From: Opitutia bacterium
Lineage (GTDB): Bacteria > Verrucomicrobiota > Verrucomicrobiia > Opitutales > Seribacteraceae
DNA length: 64,000 bases
NCBI GenBank assembly: GCA_018675995.1
Contig: JABGWZ010000269.1
Coordinates: 1 to 64,000 of the forward strand
Direction of reading: 5' to 3'
The notes under the pieces were generated by a model, which was given only the letters and a program-made list of their open reading frames with translations, was not told the DNA's origin and did not search any database. Made by a program: the position numbers and the translations under genes. This document shows positions 49,761 through 60,892 of the stretch, in pieces (position 1 is the first letter of the stretch; every line of letters starts with the position of its first letter).

Positions 49761-51743
49761 TCACCTATTCGCAATTAAGTGCTCTACCACACTGGGATCG
49801 GCTAAAGTCGATATATCACCTATTTCATCCGTTTCATCAGTGGCGATCTTCCTTAATATTCTTCTCATAATTTTACCCGACCTAGTCTTAGGCAAAGCTG
49901 GGGCCCAATGAATTTGATCAGGTGTTGCAATAGGGCCAATTACGTTTCGAACTTGATGCCTTAACTCCGCTCTTAGTTCATCGGAATAATCAACTCCGGC
50001 GTTTAATGTTACAAATGCATAGATGCCCTCTCCTTTAACTTCATGTGGAAAACCAACCACTGCAGATTCCGCAACTGAAGAATGCGCAACCAAGGCACTT
50101 TCAACTTCAGCAGTACCCATTCGATGCCCCGAAACATTTATAACATCGTCCACACGGCCGGTTATCCAATAATATCCATCTTCATCCCGACGACAACCAT
50201 CGCCGGTAAAATAATAACCCTTATATTGTTGAAAATAAGTACTCTCAAAGCGCTCATGGTCCCCATAAATGGTTCGCATTTGCCCTGGCCACGGTTCCTT
50301 CATTGCCAAAACTCCGCTCACGCCATTTCCCTTAATCTCTTGCCCCGTTTGAGGGTCAAGAATCATTGGTTTAACCCCAAAAAATGGAAATGTAGCAGAT
50401 CCAGGTTTCAGCGGAGTTGCTCCTGGAAGGGGTGATATAAGAATCCCCCCCGTTTCCGTTTGCCACCATGTGTCAACAATCGGACATCTTTCCTTTCCCG
50501 CATTTCGATAATACCAACGCCATGCCTCTGGATTGATAGGTTCTCCAACGCTTCCCAATATGCGTAGACTTTCCAACTTGTACTTATTTGGCCATTCCTC
50601 ACCGGCGGCAGCAATGGCACGAATCGCAGTAGGAGCGGTGTAAAATTGATTAACCTTCCACTTTTCAATTCCCTGCCAATACCGATCGGGGTTAGGATAT
50701 GTTGGAATACTCTCAAACATTAGAGTCGTCGCACCATTTGCAAGGGGGCCGTAAACGATGTATGAATGACCGGTTATCCAACCGATATCAGCAGCACAGA
50801 AGTAAATGTCATCCTCATGATAATCAAAAATATATTTGTGCGTGGTTGCGGTGTACACCATATATCCTGCCGTTGTGTGCAATACACCCTTTGGTTTCCC
50901 AGTAGACCCGGAAGTATAGAGTACGAAAAGGGGATCCTCCGCATCCATTTCCTCGCACGGACAGTCAACACTTGCCTTTTCCATTTCCTCATCCCACCAG
51001 AAATCTCGCCCGTCTTTCATTTCACAAGTAATTCCAGATTCATCTGCCAAACGACGAACCACGATACAGGTTTGTACATCATCGTCCATCTGTGATGAGG
51101 CTTTATCCATCGCTTGATCAGCATTGGGTTTCATTGGGATCGCTTTCGCTCCACGAAAAGTTCCATTTGCAGTAATAACTGTTTTACAGGAAGAATCGAC
51201 AATCCGATCGGATAAAGCCTCTGCTGAAAAGCCTCCAAAAACTACCGAATGCACGGCACCCATTCGGGCACAAGCAAGCATAGCTATTGTCGCCTCAAGG
51301 ACCATTGGCATATAAATCGATACTCGATCTCCTTTCTTAACCCCCTTGCTTTTCAAGACGTTTGTAAACTTACAAACCTGTTCATGCAATTCCCTGTAGC
51401 TTAATGTTTGATCCTCTCCGGGTTCGTTACCTTCCCAGATAATAGCCGTTTTATCGGGTCGGAGATCTAAATGCCTATCAACGCAATTATAACATACATT
51501 TGTTTTTGCTCCGCTAAACCACTTTATATCAATAGGCCCCTCACCCATGTTATAATTGTAAGAACTAACTTGATTCCATTTTTCAAACCAGTGAAATTCA
51601 GATGCAATATTTGACCAAAAACCAGACGGGTCCTCAATACTCTTTTGGTATTCTTTGCGATATGCATCCAAACTACCAACATGGGCTTGATTGGAAATAT
51701 TTTCGGGTGGATTAACTAATGCGGAGAGGTCTTGTTCACTCAT
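49761..51743 (-). CDS. acs: Acetyl-CoA synthetase
   Basis: [56 protein letters not shown]. Confidence 0.97.
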   Translation of the reverse strand: MSEQDLSALVNPPENISNQAHVGSLDAYRKEYQKSIEDPSGFWSNIASEFHWFEKWNQVSSYNYNMGEGPIDIKWFSGAKTNVCYNCVDRHLDLRPDKTAIIWEGNEPGEDQTLSYRELHEQVCKFTNVLKSKGVKKGDRVSIYMPMVLEATIAMLACARMGAVHSVVFGGFSAEALSDRIVDSSCKTVITANGTFRGAKAIPMKPNADQAMDKASSQMDDDVQTCIVVRRLADESGITCEMKDGRDFWWDEEMEKASVDCPCEEMDAEDPLFVLYTSGSTGKPKGVLHTTAGYMVYTATTHKYIFDYHEDDIYFCAADIGWITGHSYIVYGPLANGATTLMFESIPTYPNPDRYWQGIEKWKVNQFYTAPTAIRAIAAAGEEWPNKYKLESLRILGSVGEPINPEAWRWYYRNAGKERCPIVDTWWQTETGGILISPLPGATPLKPGSATFPFFGVKPMILDPQTGQEIKGNGVSGVLAMKEPWPGQMRTIYGDHERFESTYFQQYKGYYFTGDGCRRDEDGYYWITGRVDDVINVSGHRMGTAEVESALVAHSSVAESAVVGFPHEVKGEGIYAFVTLNAGVDYSDELRAELRHQVRNVIGPIATPDQIHWAPALPKTRSGKIMRRILRKIATDETDEIGDISTLADPSVVEHLIANR

Positions 51744-51820
51744 AATTTAAAAGAATTAAGGATTTTTTAACTTTTAGGCGATTGCCCTTCGCTTGTCGAT
51801 GAGTTTTAAGATAGGAATTT

Positions 51821-52879
51821 ATGTTAACTAAGGAATTAGATTACGAGCTACCATCCGAATTAATTGCACAATCTCCGGTCAAGCAGCGAGATCAATCCAG
51901 ATTACTGCTCTACAATCGAAATACTGAAGAATTAAGTCACCATTCATTTAATGAACTTCCCAATCTGCTACCACCAAACCTTTCGATTTTCAGAAATAAT
52001 GTTTCTGTTCTTAAAGCACGTATTTATGGAAAAAGACAAAATGGAGGGAATGTTGAGTGCCTCCTCCTTAAACCAGAAGAATCTTTAAAAAATACTTGGA
52101 AGTGCCTAGTTAAACCTGGAGCCAAAACTCTTAAAGCAAAAAAATTTGGATGGGACGGAGAGTATTCAGCTGAAATTATTGAAAAAACAAAATCCAACGA
52201 ATATGTTGTTAAATTTATTCTGTATAAGGATTCTGATCCAACCTCACTTGCTCAAAGAATTGGCAACCTTCCTCTTCCCCCATATGTCCGTCGCCCAATC
52301 GACTCAACTGACGAGATTCGATACCAAACCGTATATGCGAGAAATGAGCATCGGTCCGCAGTTGCCGCACCCACGGCTGGTCTCCATTTTACTCCAAATG
52401 TATTTTCTAAACTTGAGTTACTTGGACATAAAATACACGACTTAACCTTATCTGTTGGGTTGGGAACATTTCGTCCGGTTGAAACCGAAAAGATTGACGA
52501 CCATCCAATGCATGAAGAAGAATACTTACTGCCTCCTGAAACCCAAAGAGCTCTTTTTGCCAAAACTCGTAAGCACCTCGCAATCGGAACCACTTCAGTC
52601 CGGTCAATCGAACATTATTTGTCTGAATTTCAAGTTCCAAGCGATCAAGATCTTAAATTGGAAACCAATCTTTTTATTAAACCACCCTACAATTTTTCGG
52701 GGATTAATCATTTACTCACAAATTTCCACTTACCCGGATCGACTCTTCTTTGCTTAGTTGCTGCTTTTCTAAAACCAGGTGAAAAAACTGGACTCAAAAT
52801 TCTGAAAAAAATATACGCAAAGGCAATTGAAGAAAGATACCGCTTTTTTTCATACGGCGATTCTATGTTGATTTTGTAA
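51821..52879 (+). CDS. queA: S-adenosylmethionine:tRNA ribosyltransferase-isomerase
   Basis: DYELPSELIAQSPVKQRDQSRLL, SAVAAPTAGLHFTP, GLGTFRPVETE, NHLLTNFHLPGSTLL. Confidence 0.96.
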   Translation: MLTKELDYELPSELIAQSPVKQRDQSRLLLYNRNTEELSHHSFNELPNLLPPNLSIFRNNVSVLKARIYGKRQNGGNVECLLLKPEESLKNTWKCLVKPGAKTLKAKKFGWDGEYSAEIIEKTKSNEYVVKFILYKDSDPTSLAQRIGNLPLPPYVRRPIDSTDEIRYQTVYARNEHRSAVAAPTAGLHFTPNVFSKLELLGHKIHDLTLSVGLGTFRPVETEKIDDHPMHEEEYLLPPETQRALFAKTRKHLAIGTTSVRSIEHYLSEFQVPSDQDLKLETNLFIKPPYNFSGINHLLTNFHLPGSTLLCLVAAFLKPGEKTGLKILKKIYAKAIEERYRFFSYGDSMLIL

Positions 52880-52965
52880 TGCATCTTTGTGGAAGATTTA
52901 CAAAAGTACATTAAAATATTTACATGAGTTGAACTTAACCCATTCGAAAAAATGAATTTTAAACT

Positions 52966-53760
52966 CTACTCCGAAACTTCAAGTTTCTTCGATGTCTGAT
53001 TGAAGTAAACTTTTCTAGGCAATGCCTGTTTAATAAAATACAACCAATCTCCATTACGATGACGAAAAATATGTGGATATATACCAGGACTTGTCCAAAG
53101 CCATTTTTCTGAAGGACTCCACATCCATAATGAATTTTTTTGATTATTATTGCTAAAAAGCCAACCATGGTGCTGATGGTATATCCAATTATTGTCGTTC
53201 TCGAAATAATTACCGAACCAATTAGAGCTTTTCCAACCAAGTTGGGATAAATTAAAAGAGTCAGAAAGAACGCCCTTGTTCGTTTTTGCTGTATCACTGC
53301 TTTCGTTTGCAGCAGAATCTAACTTTTTCAAACGGATGAATAAAGTTGCTGAAAGACCATTAGATGATCCATTGATTAGTACGCGTGTGTTAGCATCGAT
53401 GGATTTGGCAGATGCAAAGCCTTCTTGAATTATTAAGTTTGAATTAGCACTTTCCCAAGAAATTTCAGATTGAGAAAGTGGAGATAAAGATCCATCATCA
53501 TAACGAATAATAGCTTCCAATTGAGATAACTCACCTGAATAAAGAGAGGAAAACTCTGATTTGACAACTAATTCGTCAGGGACAATTAGTTGATTAATTA
53601 ATCCAACCCGGTTTAAAATGGATGAAGGCGAATGACGATTTAGTCCATAAAAAGTACCGCCAATAAAACCTTCATTAGTTACTTCTGCTGACACAATGCT
53701 AACCATAGACAATAATGTGAAAATTGCCGTGCTTAGCATTGTAAAAAGGTTTGTTCGCAT
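52966..53760 (-). CDS. Secreted protein with Ig-like middle region and Trp-rich C-terminal domain
   Basis: Signal peptide; W-rich C-terminus WFGNYFENDNNWIYHQHHGWLFSNNNQKNSLWMWSPSEKWLWTSPGIYPHIFRHRNGDWLYF. Confidence 0.7.
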   Translation of the reverse strand: MRTNLFTMLSTAIFTLLSMVSIVSAEVTNEGFIGGTFYGLNRHSPSSILNRVGLINQLIVPDELVVKSEFSSLYSGELSQLEAIIRYDDGSLSPLSQSEISWESANSNLIIQEGFASAKSIDANTRVLINGSSNGLSATLFIRLKKLDSAANESSDTAKTNKGVLSDSFNLSQLGWKSSNWFGNYFENDNNWIYHQHHGWLFSNNNQKNSLWMWSPSEKWLWTSPGIYPHIFRHRNGDWLYFIKQALPRKVYFNQTSKKLEVSE

Positions 53761-53868
53761 GATGATAATATAAACATGTAGGGTTCACTTATTTTGGTCA
53801 ATAAAAAGATCATTTCAATAAACATGAATTATCGACAAATCTAATAAGCTAATGTAAATTGGTGTAAT

Positions 53869-54534
53869 ATGTTCATTTCAATCAAAAGCATAGTTACAAT
53901 TTTGATTTTTTTACTATCAATGGTAAAAATCATCAATGCAGCGATATCCTACACTTTTGAACCGCTGAGAAATCATAACAAAATTGAGGTTATATTAAGC
54001 AAAGGAGAGTTTTTTGGGGAAGGTCAGGTAAAAGGCTTTTTTGGTAATGTACTTGGCGAAATCAATTTTTCAATGGATAAACCGTCCATGACCAATGGGA
54101 CAGTTTTAATTGATGCTAAGTCCCTGTATTTTGGTTATCACAAGGTTGATGGTGATGCAAAAAAAAGAACTTGGTTAGATGTTGGCGAATTCCCCCAAAT
54201 TGTATTCAAATTGAATAGTTTGGAAAATATCCAGTGGTCTAACGATATTGTCAAAGCTGATGCTCGGGGTACTCTCTCTCTTAAAAATCTTTCGCGCCAG
54301 ATTAGTTTTCCTGTTATCATAAAACATGGTCATTCCATGCGAAAAAAATTTGACGGGATACCTGGAGATTTACTTTTTCTCAAAGGTGAATTTCAAATTA
54401 GCAGAGAATTTCTTGGTATAAATCCAGGTAAAATGCTCAATATAATAAAAGACAGCATACAAATTAAAATTTCCCTGATAGGATGCACGCAAGGTAAAGA
54501 CCCTTTACTTCCTTCAAAACTTTTCCTTCGGTAA
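53869..54534 (+). CDS. YceI-like secreted protein
   Basis: Signal peptide; ISYTFEPLRNHNKIEVILSKGEF...GTVLIDAKSLYFGYHKVDGDAKKRTWLDVGEFPQIVFKL. Confidence 0.75.
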   Translation: MFISIKSIVTILIFLLSMVKIINAAISYTFEPLRNHNKIEVILSKGEFFGEGQVKGFFGNVLGEINFSMDKPSMTNGTVLIDAKSLYFGYHKVDGDAKKRTWLDVGEFPQIVFKLNSLENIQWSNDIVKADARGTLSLKNLSRQISFPVIIKHGHSMRKKFDGIPGDLLFLKGEFQISREFLGINPGKMLNIIKDSIQIKISLIGCTQGKDPLLPSKLFLR

Positions 54535-54541
54535 TATTTAA

Positions 54542-55120
54542 TTAACCCGGGTGCCAAGTGAGAGCATGACACAATGCCAACCCCAAGGCATCGGATTGAT
54601 CAAATGGTAAAGGGCTTGGCAGATTTAACATTTGAGAAAGCGTTTGGGACATTTGTTCTTTACTTGCTCGTCCAAACCCTACGACCGCCTGCTTAACCCG
54701 AAGAGGAGCATACTCGAAAACTGGAACTTCTCTTATCGCCGGTGCGGACAAGGCAGAACCTCTTGCTGCGCCCATAATTTGTGCCGTTTTAAAATTTTGC
54801 ACATAAATTGTTGCCTCACAGGAAACATGCCTAGGCTTCCACACTTCAAGTAAGTGAGCAACAGCTTCATGGATTCGACCGAGGCAGGAAATCGAGTCAA
54901 TTTTTGGTTTTAATACAAGGGTCTGTGAATGAAGTAGTTGGTAGGAATTTGCCTTACACTCAAGCACTGCCAAACCAGTTCCGCGCAGACTCGGATCGAT
55001 CCCTAAAATCCTTCCTTCGAATGGAACCTTCCTCAACAAAATCTTTGCATCCATATTTGTGGACTTTTTCGATTGACCAGCTAAATGCTGAGCCCAAAGT
55101 TTTCGTGAACTTTTGCTCAT
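54542..55120 (-). CDS. ruvC: Crossover junction endodeoxyribonuclease RuvC
   Basis: ILGIDPSLRGTGLAVLE, ATIYVQNFKTAQIMGAARGSAL, FDQSDALGLALCHAL. Confidence 0.92.
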   Translation of the reverse strand: MSKSSRKLWAQHLAGQSKKSTNMDAKILLRKVPFEGRILGIDPSLRGTGLAVLECKANSYQLLHSQTLVLKPKIDSISCLGRIHEAVAHLLEVWKPRHVSCEATIYVQNFKTAQIMGAARGSALSAPAIREVPVFEYAPLRVKQAVVGFGRASKEQMSQTLSQMLNLPSPLPFDQSDALGLALCHALTWHPG

Positions 55121-55129
55121 TAAATCACC

Positions 55130-55927
55130 CTACAAAATCATACGAAGACCAGCGAGCACTATAAAAAACCAAACTAATTTTTCAAAAAGTAACTGATTAA
55201 TGTGCTTCACAATAAATGGGGCAACGCAGGCACCAATAACGGCAGGAATAAACATCCAACAACTAACTGACATTGAATCAATAGTGATAATTCCCAAATC
55301 TACCATAAAAGGAACTTTAATCACATTAACAATCAGAAATAACCAAGCTGATGTACCAATAAATGCGTATTTCGGTAAAGCCATGGCTAAAAGATAAAGT
55401 TGAGCGATTGGACCAGCGGCATTAGCGAGCATAGTGGCAACTCCCCCCAGTAAACCAAAAAACAACCCTAATATGATTGAGCCCTGTCGGTTATTTTCAA
55501 CTCGAGAATCCTGAGCCTTGTCATGCTTACGAATTTTAACCAAGAAATGGAGAACAGTCATGCTGAGCAAAATCGAACCTATAACATATTTTAATTGCCT
55601 AACCCTTCCATCGCCCTCCTGAAAGTAATCAAAAATCCACCATCCAAAAACCGTCCCCACAATAAAACAGGGCAGTAAACGGAAAATAAATTTCCATTCA
55701 GTATGCTTCCGATAAACGAGCGTTGCAGTTAAGTCAGCCGCAATTAAAACGGGCAACAAAAGACCTACCGAAAGAGGAACTCCGGCCAAACCTATCGCAT
55801 CTTCCAAAACCAACGCGTACATGGCTACAGTTAGATTACCTGCCCCGGGTAGTCCGCCTTTACTCATTCCCATGATCAAGGAACCTAAACATAAGATTGT
55901 CCAATGAGTGTATGAAAGAGCTTCCAT
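55130..55927 (-). CDS. TauE/SafE family sulfite exporter-like permease
   Basis: SLIMGMSKGGLPGAGNLTVAMYAL, multi-TM, LGGVATMLANAAGPIAQLYLLAM. Confidence 0.88.
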   Translation of the reverse strand: MEALSYTHWTILCLGSLIMGMSKGGLPGAGNLTVAMYALVLEDAIGLAGVPLSVGLLLPVLIAADLTATLVYRKHTEWKFIFRLLPCFIVGTVFGWWIFDYFQEGDGRVRQLKYVIGSILLSMTVLHFLVKIRKHDKAQDSRVENNRQGSIILGLFFGLLGGVATMLANAAGPIAQLYLLAMALPKYAFIGTSAWLFLIVNVIKVPFMVDLGIITIDSMSVSCWMFIPAVIGACVAPFIVKHINQLLFEKLVWFFIVLAGLRMIL

Positions 55928-55973
55928 TTTAAAATATATGCGTAACTGGCAGCTTAATTAATTTTCAACAATT

Positions 55974-57056
55974 TTAAACTGCTTTAAAAAAAGTCCCGTC
56001 TTTAACTTCAAATGTTTCCCAAGTCTGTCGGTCATCACCTTCGGGGAAAGAGGTCCCTGTAGCAAAGACCTGTGCTTCATCAGGAAGTAATTTTTTAAAA
56101 TTTTCCTTACGCTCAACATCGAGTTCACCAATAACATCATCAGCCAGAACAACAGGAATCCGACTCGTTGCCTCTCGTAAAAAATCAAACTCTGCTAATC
56201 TCAACCCCAAAACTAAACCTTTCTGCTGACCTTCAGATGCAAAAGTTCTCGCATCCCTTCCTTCTATATTAAGTTCAAAATCATCTCGGTGTGGTCCACT
56301 GCGCGTGGAACCGAATTGACGATCCTTTAAGCGGTCTCTTAAAAGTTTTAGGCTTAATTCATCCTCAGTACGAACAACTAAATCGGGACGATAAAACAAT
56401 GTGGCAACTTCCCTTCCTCCAGTAAGCGATGAATAGTAATTCCTTAATGAATTTGAAAGTTTTGGGAATGCTACCTCCCTAAGCTGAAAAACTTTATTTG
56501 CAGCGGGTATTAAGATACGCTCAAATGCATCTAATTCTTTGTCGCTTCCATTATGTTTAAGCAAAGAATTCCTATCCTTCAATGAACGATGGAAAGATTG
56601 CAAAGCTTCAAAATATTCAGGAGAGGATGCTGACAAAAGCATATCAAGCCATTTACGCCTCTCTGCAGGGCCATCTCGTACCAGTCGAAAATCCCTTGAT
56701 GATAAGCAAACCGAGGGGAAGCACCCCAGATAATCCGCTAATCGCTTAATTTTTTCCCCATCGACCTCAAGGCTCTTAGGCCCTTTTAATCGAAACCCAA
56801 AGAGAATTTCAGCAGTTTCTAAAGTTTCATCTTCAAACTTAAAAAAAAGCCTGCTTTCATTTTTGCCACCCATTACTAATCCATCAGTCCCAGCTTTTCG
56901 AAAAGATCTTAGGTTCGAAGATAATCCGATCGCCTCTAATAAATTAGTTTTACCTTGGCCATTCGATCCAATAAAAAAAACACGCCTTGAAGAAAAATTA
57001 AGACTAGCTGCCTCAATATTTCGAAAATGCTCCAAGTTTATTGAAAGAAGTTTCAC
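55974..57056 (-). CDS. recF: DNA replication and repair protein RecF
   Basis: LEHFRNIEAASLNF, FIGSNGQGKTNLLEAI, RSGPHRDDFELNIEG, FASEGQQKGLVLGLRLAE, LADDVIGELD. Confidence 0.94.
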   Translation of the reverse strand: MKLLSINLEHFRNIEAASLNFSSRRVFFIGSNGQGKTNLLEAIGLSSNLRSFRKAGTDGLVMGGKNESRLFFKFEDETLETAEILFGFRLKGPKSLEVDGEKIKRLADYLGCFPSVCLSSRDFRLVRDGPAERRKWLDMLLSASSPEYFEALQSFHRSLKDRNSLLKHNGSDKELDAFERILIPAANKVFQLREVAFPKLSNSLRNYYSSLTGGREVATLFYRPDLVVRTEDELSLKLLRDRLKDRQFGSTRSGPHRDDFELNIEGRDARTFASEGQQKGLVLGLRLAEFDFLREATSRIPVVLADDVIGELDVERKENFKKLLPDEAQVFATGTSFPEGDDRQTWETFEVKDGTFFKAV

Positions 57057-57065
57057 CTTGAAATT

Positions 57066-58208
57066 TCAAAGAGATAACACCGAAGAGCTCACTGAATCAC
57101 TACGAAGTTCTTTGTATACAATGCAAAATGCAGACAACAGCTTTCGCCAATCTGATTGGCTATGATCGAAGTAAGAACTTACCCGAACCAACCTATGCCC
57201 CTGCCCCGTTGTTAAACCATAATGATCTGCAATTCCACTGCCTTGTTCTTTCCCAACCGAACAAGCAGAACCTGTGGAAACCTCAAAGCCAAGCTTATCG
57301 AGTTTCCCTACCCAACGAAGGTTTTCGTAGTCAGGCAATAATACCATCGATGTGTTCCATAGTCTCTTTTTACCTAAACCCAAAATCTGTGAATTAGGTA
57401 TTCCAGCCAGTATTCCCTTATCAAATTCATCTCTCCACAAAGCACGGTTATTCACTTCAGCAATTCTTTCTTGGGCATCCCTTAATGCGACCATCATGGA
57501 TACGATAGCCGGATAGTTCTCCGTCCCTCCTCTAAGACCAAATTCCTGTGACCCTCCCAACTGCATCTTCACCGGAGCCTTCGTTGCAAGCCACCCAATT
57601 CCTTTTGGCCCACAAAACTTATGTGCACTCGCAGAAAATGAGTCACAAGTACAAAGACCGCTGGTATCCAATTTACCAACCCATTGTGTGGCATCACAAT
57701 GGAAATAAACGCCATTGCTCGAACAAACTTCTGCCAATTCCTGCCAAGGCTGAAGAACTCCAGTTTCATTATTAGCGGCCATTAACGAAACCAAGGAAAT
57801 CTTTTCTGTTTCAATTATTGAACAGGTTTCATCTAAATTCACAAGTCCGTTACCATCAGTTGGCATGTATATAATTTTTTGATCAAACCAATACTTTGCT
57901 GAGTCAATCACACTTGGATGCTCAAATGGAGAAACTAAACAGCTTCCTTTTAATTTCAACCCAGTTGAGAAATGAGCAAAAATAGCATTATTTGCCTCCG
58001 TTGCTCCAGAGGTGAATATTATCTGATCTTTCTTAAAAGAAAACAATCCTGCCAATTCTTCTCTCGCTTGTTCAAGTTTAGCACGAACACGAGATCCTGC
58101 ACGGTAGGGAGAGGATGGGTTTGACCAGTCTTCCAACAGCGAGACATCATAGGAAGAAAGGGCATTGTGACCCAGTGCCGTGGTCGCGTTGTTGTCAAAA
58201 TACAACAT
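57066..58208 (-). CDS. Cysteine desulfurase (NifS/IscS-like)
   Basis: YFDNNATTALG, IFTSGATEANN, SASAHKFCGPKGIGWL (PLP Lys), STGSACSVGKEQ (catalytic Cys). Confidence 0.92.
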   Translation of the reverse strand: MLYFDNNATTALGHNALSSYDVSLLEDWSNPSSPYRAGSRVRAKLEQAREELAGLFSFKKDQIIFTSGATEANNAIFAHFSTGLKLKGSCLVSPFEHPSVIDSAKYWFDQKIIYMPTDGNGLVNLDETCSIIETEKISLVSLMAANNETGVLQPWQELAEVCSSNGVYFHCDATQWVGKLDTSGLCTCDSFSASAHKFCGPKGIGWLATKAPVKMQLGGSQEFGLRGGTENYPAIVSMMVALRDAQERIAEVNNRALWRDEFDKGILAGIPNSQILGLGKKRLWNTSMVLLPDYENLRWVGKLDKLGFEVSTGSACSVGKEQGSGIADHYGLTTGQGHRLVRVSSYFDHSQSDWRKLLSAFCIVYKELRSDSVSSSVLSL

Positions 58209-58222
58209 TCAACAAGTTCCCA

Positions 58223-58972
58223 TTAAGGTTTCGAAACCGCAGGAATAATCAACTTCTGTCCCAGTTTTAGACTGTCCTTACTTGAAAGCGAATTTCGATT
58301 TGCCTGAAAAATTTGTTCTATATAACTCGAATCACCATAAAACTTTCGGCTAATCCCATAAAGACTGTCTCCTTTTTGAACAACATATGTTCTCGCAAGG
58401 GGTGGAGTAACAAAAGAAGGCTCGTTTTTAATTTGCTGAACTTTTGAGTTACGGACTGGTAATGGTGGTTCATTATCGCGAATATCTCGTTCAGTCAACG
58501 GCAGACCTAGACGAGCTTTCAAATCAGCCACCTCTCTCATTAATCGATTGTTTTGCTCTCTCAAATCGAGAGAATCCAGGTAATCGGCATAAGGTTCGCC
58601 AGGAAGTTCACGAATGATTTCTCGCTCAGCGGTGACGATTAATTGTCTGACTTTAGGGGCTTCTTTCGAATTATTTTCCAACAGCAGGAATCTTTGGAAA
58701 TGATAAATTGCAGCAACAGGATCTTTTCTTGATTCTAAATTGAGAAAAAGCATACCCACCTGTAAATGAGATTTTGGGCAGTGCATCGTACGGCGTGTAA
58801 CTGCAAGAAACTCCTCCAATGCATCTTCATCATTTCCGACCTTTAACAGAGAAAGTGCACGTTGGAAGCCGGAATCATTTTCTTCCTTAACATTTAGTCC
58901 ATCTTGCTCGCATGAGCTCAAAAATATTAAAAGAAAAAAGATAAAAATTTTGCTCACAAAATACCCTTTCAA
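58223..58972 (-). CDS. LysM-domain lipoprotein
   Basis: Lipobox LSSC; C-terminal YVVQKGDSLYGISRKFYGDSSYIEQIFQANRNSLSSKDSLKLGQKLIIP. Confidence 0.88.
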   Translation of the reverse strand: MKGYFVSKIFIFFLLIFLSSCEQDGLNVKEENDSGFQRALSLLKVGNDEDALEEFLAVTRRTMHCPKSHLQVGMLFLNLESRKDPVAAIYHFQRFLLLENNSKEAPKVRQLIVTAEREIIRELPGEPYADYLDSLDLREQNNRLMREVADLKARLGLPLTERDIRDNEPPLPVRNSKVQQIKNEPSFVTPPLARTYVVQKGDSLYGISRKFYGDSSYIEQIFQANRNSLSSKDSLKLGQKLIIPAVSKP

Positions 58973-59392
58973 CTAGTTCCCAAGGTAACTAAATATTAAA
59001 TCCCTAGTATGGGGCATCGAACGATGTTCCCAAAGAAATAAACCCTGCCATGTACCCAACTGGAGAGCCCCTTCGTAAAAAGGTATAGTTTCACTCGTTC
59101 TCGTAAGTGCCATCTTAATGTGCGAAGGCATATCATCAGGACCTTCATAAGTATGGGTAAAATCGGGGTCATTTTCAGGAACTAATTTATTCAAGTACCT
59201 CTCAAGGTCTACCCTAGCAGATGGATCCGCATTTTCCATTAGAACAAGACTACAGCTAGTGTGACGCACAAATACCGAAACAACCCCGTCCGACAGCTTA
59301 GATTCACCTAGTCCATCAGCAACCAACTCAGTAATCTCATAAGTCCCCTGCCCGTTTGTGGTAAATTTGTAACCTTTTTTATAAACTCCCAT
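58973..59392 (-). CDS. YjbQ/UPF0047 family protein
   Basis: VFVRHTSCSLVLMENADPSARVDLERYLNKLVPE, MPSHIKMALTRTSETIPFYEGALQLGTWQGLFLWEHR. Confidence 0.9.
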   Translation of the reverse strand: MGVYKKGYKFTTNGQGTYEITELVADGLGESKLSDGVVSVFVRHTSCSLVLMENADPSARVDLERYLNKLVPENDPDFTHTYEGPDDMPSHIKMALTRTSETIPFYEGALQLGTWQGLFLWEHRSMPHTRDLIFSYLGN

Positions 59393-59481
59393 TCAGTTAA
59401 GCATTTATACAAATACTATTTATGGAAGGAAAATACATTTGGCAAGGAATTGATCATCAACTTTAAAATGCGTCCTACTGA

Positions 59482-60096
59482 CTAGCACCTAAGTTCTGTT
59501 TCTGAGTTTAGCCAAACCGAAAGCGAATGCATCAGATGCTTAACTCTGTTAGTTGGGGGATTCTGCTCAGACACCCTAGTTTTTAATATCTTCATTCCCA
59601 GATCATGATCTGGTTTATTAAGATTAGTCAACCAGTCCTGCTCGACGGGCAACCCCTCAGACCTACCGAATCGAAAGACAGTTTTGAACCATACAATAGC
59701 TGGGTCATACCCCTGCACCAAGGCATCTAATGAACGAAGAAGGAGTTTCTCTTTTGGAACTGTATCCTGCAAATGGGTACCATTATCCAAAAAGAAACGA
59801 GCCATTTTTGATGCGTAATAAAAACATTGATGTTTTCGGGCAAGTTCGGTTCTTTTTTTTAATATCTGAAAATCAGAAACAAAGGGAAGACCAGAAGTAT
59901 CGCTCTTTCGGTTAAGGGAAAACTCAACATCATCAAATAAATCCGGTGGTGGGTGGGAACGGTTTCCTTTGCTTATTCGAAGGAGAACTTTCTGAAGGCC
60001 GCATTTCCCAGAAAAAAAATCAATTCGTAAATGTGAATCTCCAGTCTCAATACGGTTGAGGATTGTTCCCTCGACTAGTTGAGAATTCGAACTCAA
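59482..60096 (-). CDS. recO: Probable DNA repair protein RecO
   Basis: N-terminal OB-like EGTILNRIETGDSHLRIDFFSGKCGLQKVLL; FRFGRSEGLPV in the C-terminal half; divergent. Confidence 0.55.
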   Translation of the reverse strand: MSSNSQLVEGTILNRIETGDSHLRIDFFSGKCGLQKVLLRISKGNRSHPPPDLFDDVEFSLNRKSDTSGLPFVSDFQILKKRTELARKHQCFYYASKMARFFLDNGTHLQDTVPKEKLLLRSLDALVQGYDPAIVWFKTVFRFGRSEGLPVEQDWLTNLNKPDHDLGMKILKTRVSEQNPPTNRVKHLMHSLSVWLNSETELRC

Positions 60097-60150
60097 AACA
60101 ATTAGTGCTGGAAATAAAACCAGTTAAGCTTTAGATCGGATTTTGTCTCA

Positions 60151-60882
60151 CTAGCCCATTTTCTCCTTAGATGAAGTTGAAACTTTATCATTCGAACTTG
60201 AAGGCCTTTCCAAATCATTGCATTCATTTTTCAATGTCTCTGCAGCATTATGAGGTATAACTGCTCCTCCTGAAATAAGCATCTTCATCCCTTCACCAAC
60301 ACTCATTTTTAAAGGATAAATATCCTCTGGAGGCAGCATCAGTAAAAAACCGCTTGTTGGATTGGGTGTTGTTGGTACGAAGACATTGGTAAGTGGTGTA
60401 CCAATCACCTCAACTGTTTCACCAGATGCTTCATTAGTCAGAAAACCAAGAACATAACAGTCTTTCCTCGGATATTCGATTAGGACAACGCTTTTGAAAA
60501 CGGCTCTATTTTCTTTTCCGAAAGTTTCTACAATTTGTTTAACTGAACGATAGACTGTGTTAATAAATGGAACTTTTCCCAAAACTTTTTCCGTAGAAGA
60601 AATAAAGAATTTGCCCAATACATAATTGGACAAAAATCCAAGTACAGTTAAGGATAAAACTCCCACAATCAATCCCACAAAGCCAAGTATAGATTCCAGT
60701 CCAAAAAAGAAACTTTCCTCACTTAATCCAAGCTGGGTAACTAATCGGGTAACTGGTTCTTTGAAAAGATCGAGTAAAAAATCCAGAACAAAAATAGTAG
60801 TCCCCAATGGTAAAAAGATCAGTAGACCCGTAAGAAATGCGTTTCGAAACTTACGAGATAGAGATGTGGTTTTGATTGGCAC
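60151..60882 (-). CDS. DUF502-family membrane protein
   Basis: FRNAFLTGLLIFLPLGTTIFVLDFLLDLF, FINTVYRSVKQIVETF, PTTPNPTSGFLLMLPPEDI. GTG start at 60882 avoids overlap with ybeY; the ORF track extends to 60966. Confidence 0.82.
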   Translation of the reverse strand: MPIKTTSLSRKFRNAFLTGLLIFLPLGTTIFVLDFLLDLFKEPVTRLVTQLGLSEESFFFGLESILGFVGLIVGVLSLTVLGFLSNYVLGKFFISSTEKVLGKVPFINTVYRSVKQIVETFGKENRAVFKSVVLIEYPRKDCYVLGFLTNEASGETVEVIGTPLTNVFVPTTPNPTSGFLLMLPPEDIYPLKMSVGEGMKMLISGGAVIPHNAAETLKNECNDLERPSSSNDKVSTSSKEKMG

Positions 60883-60892
60883 TTTTAATTCG

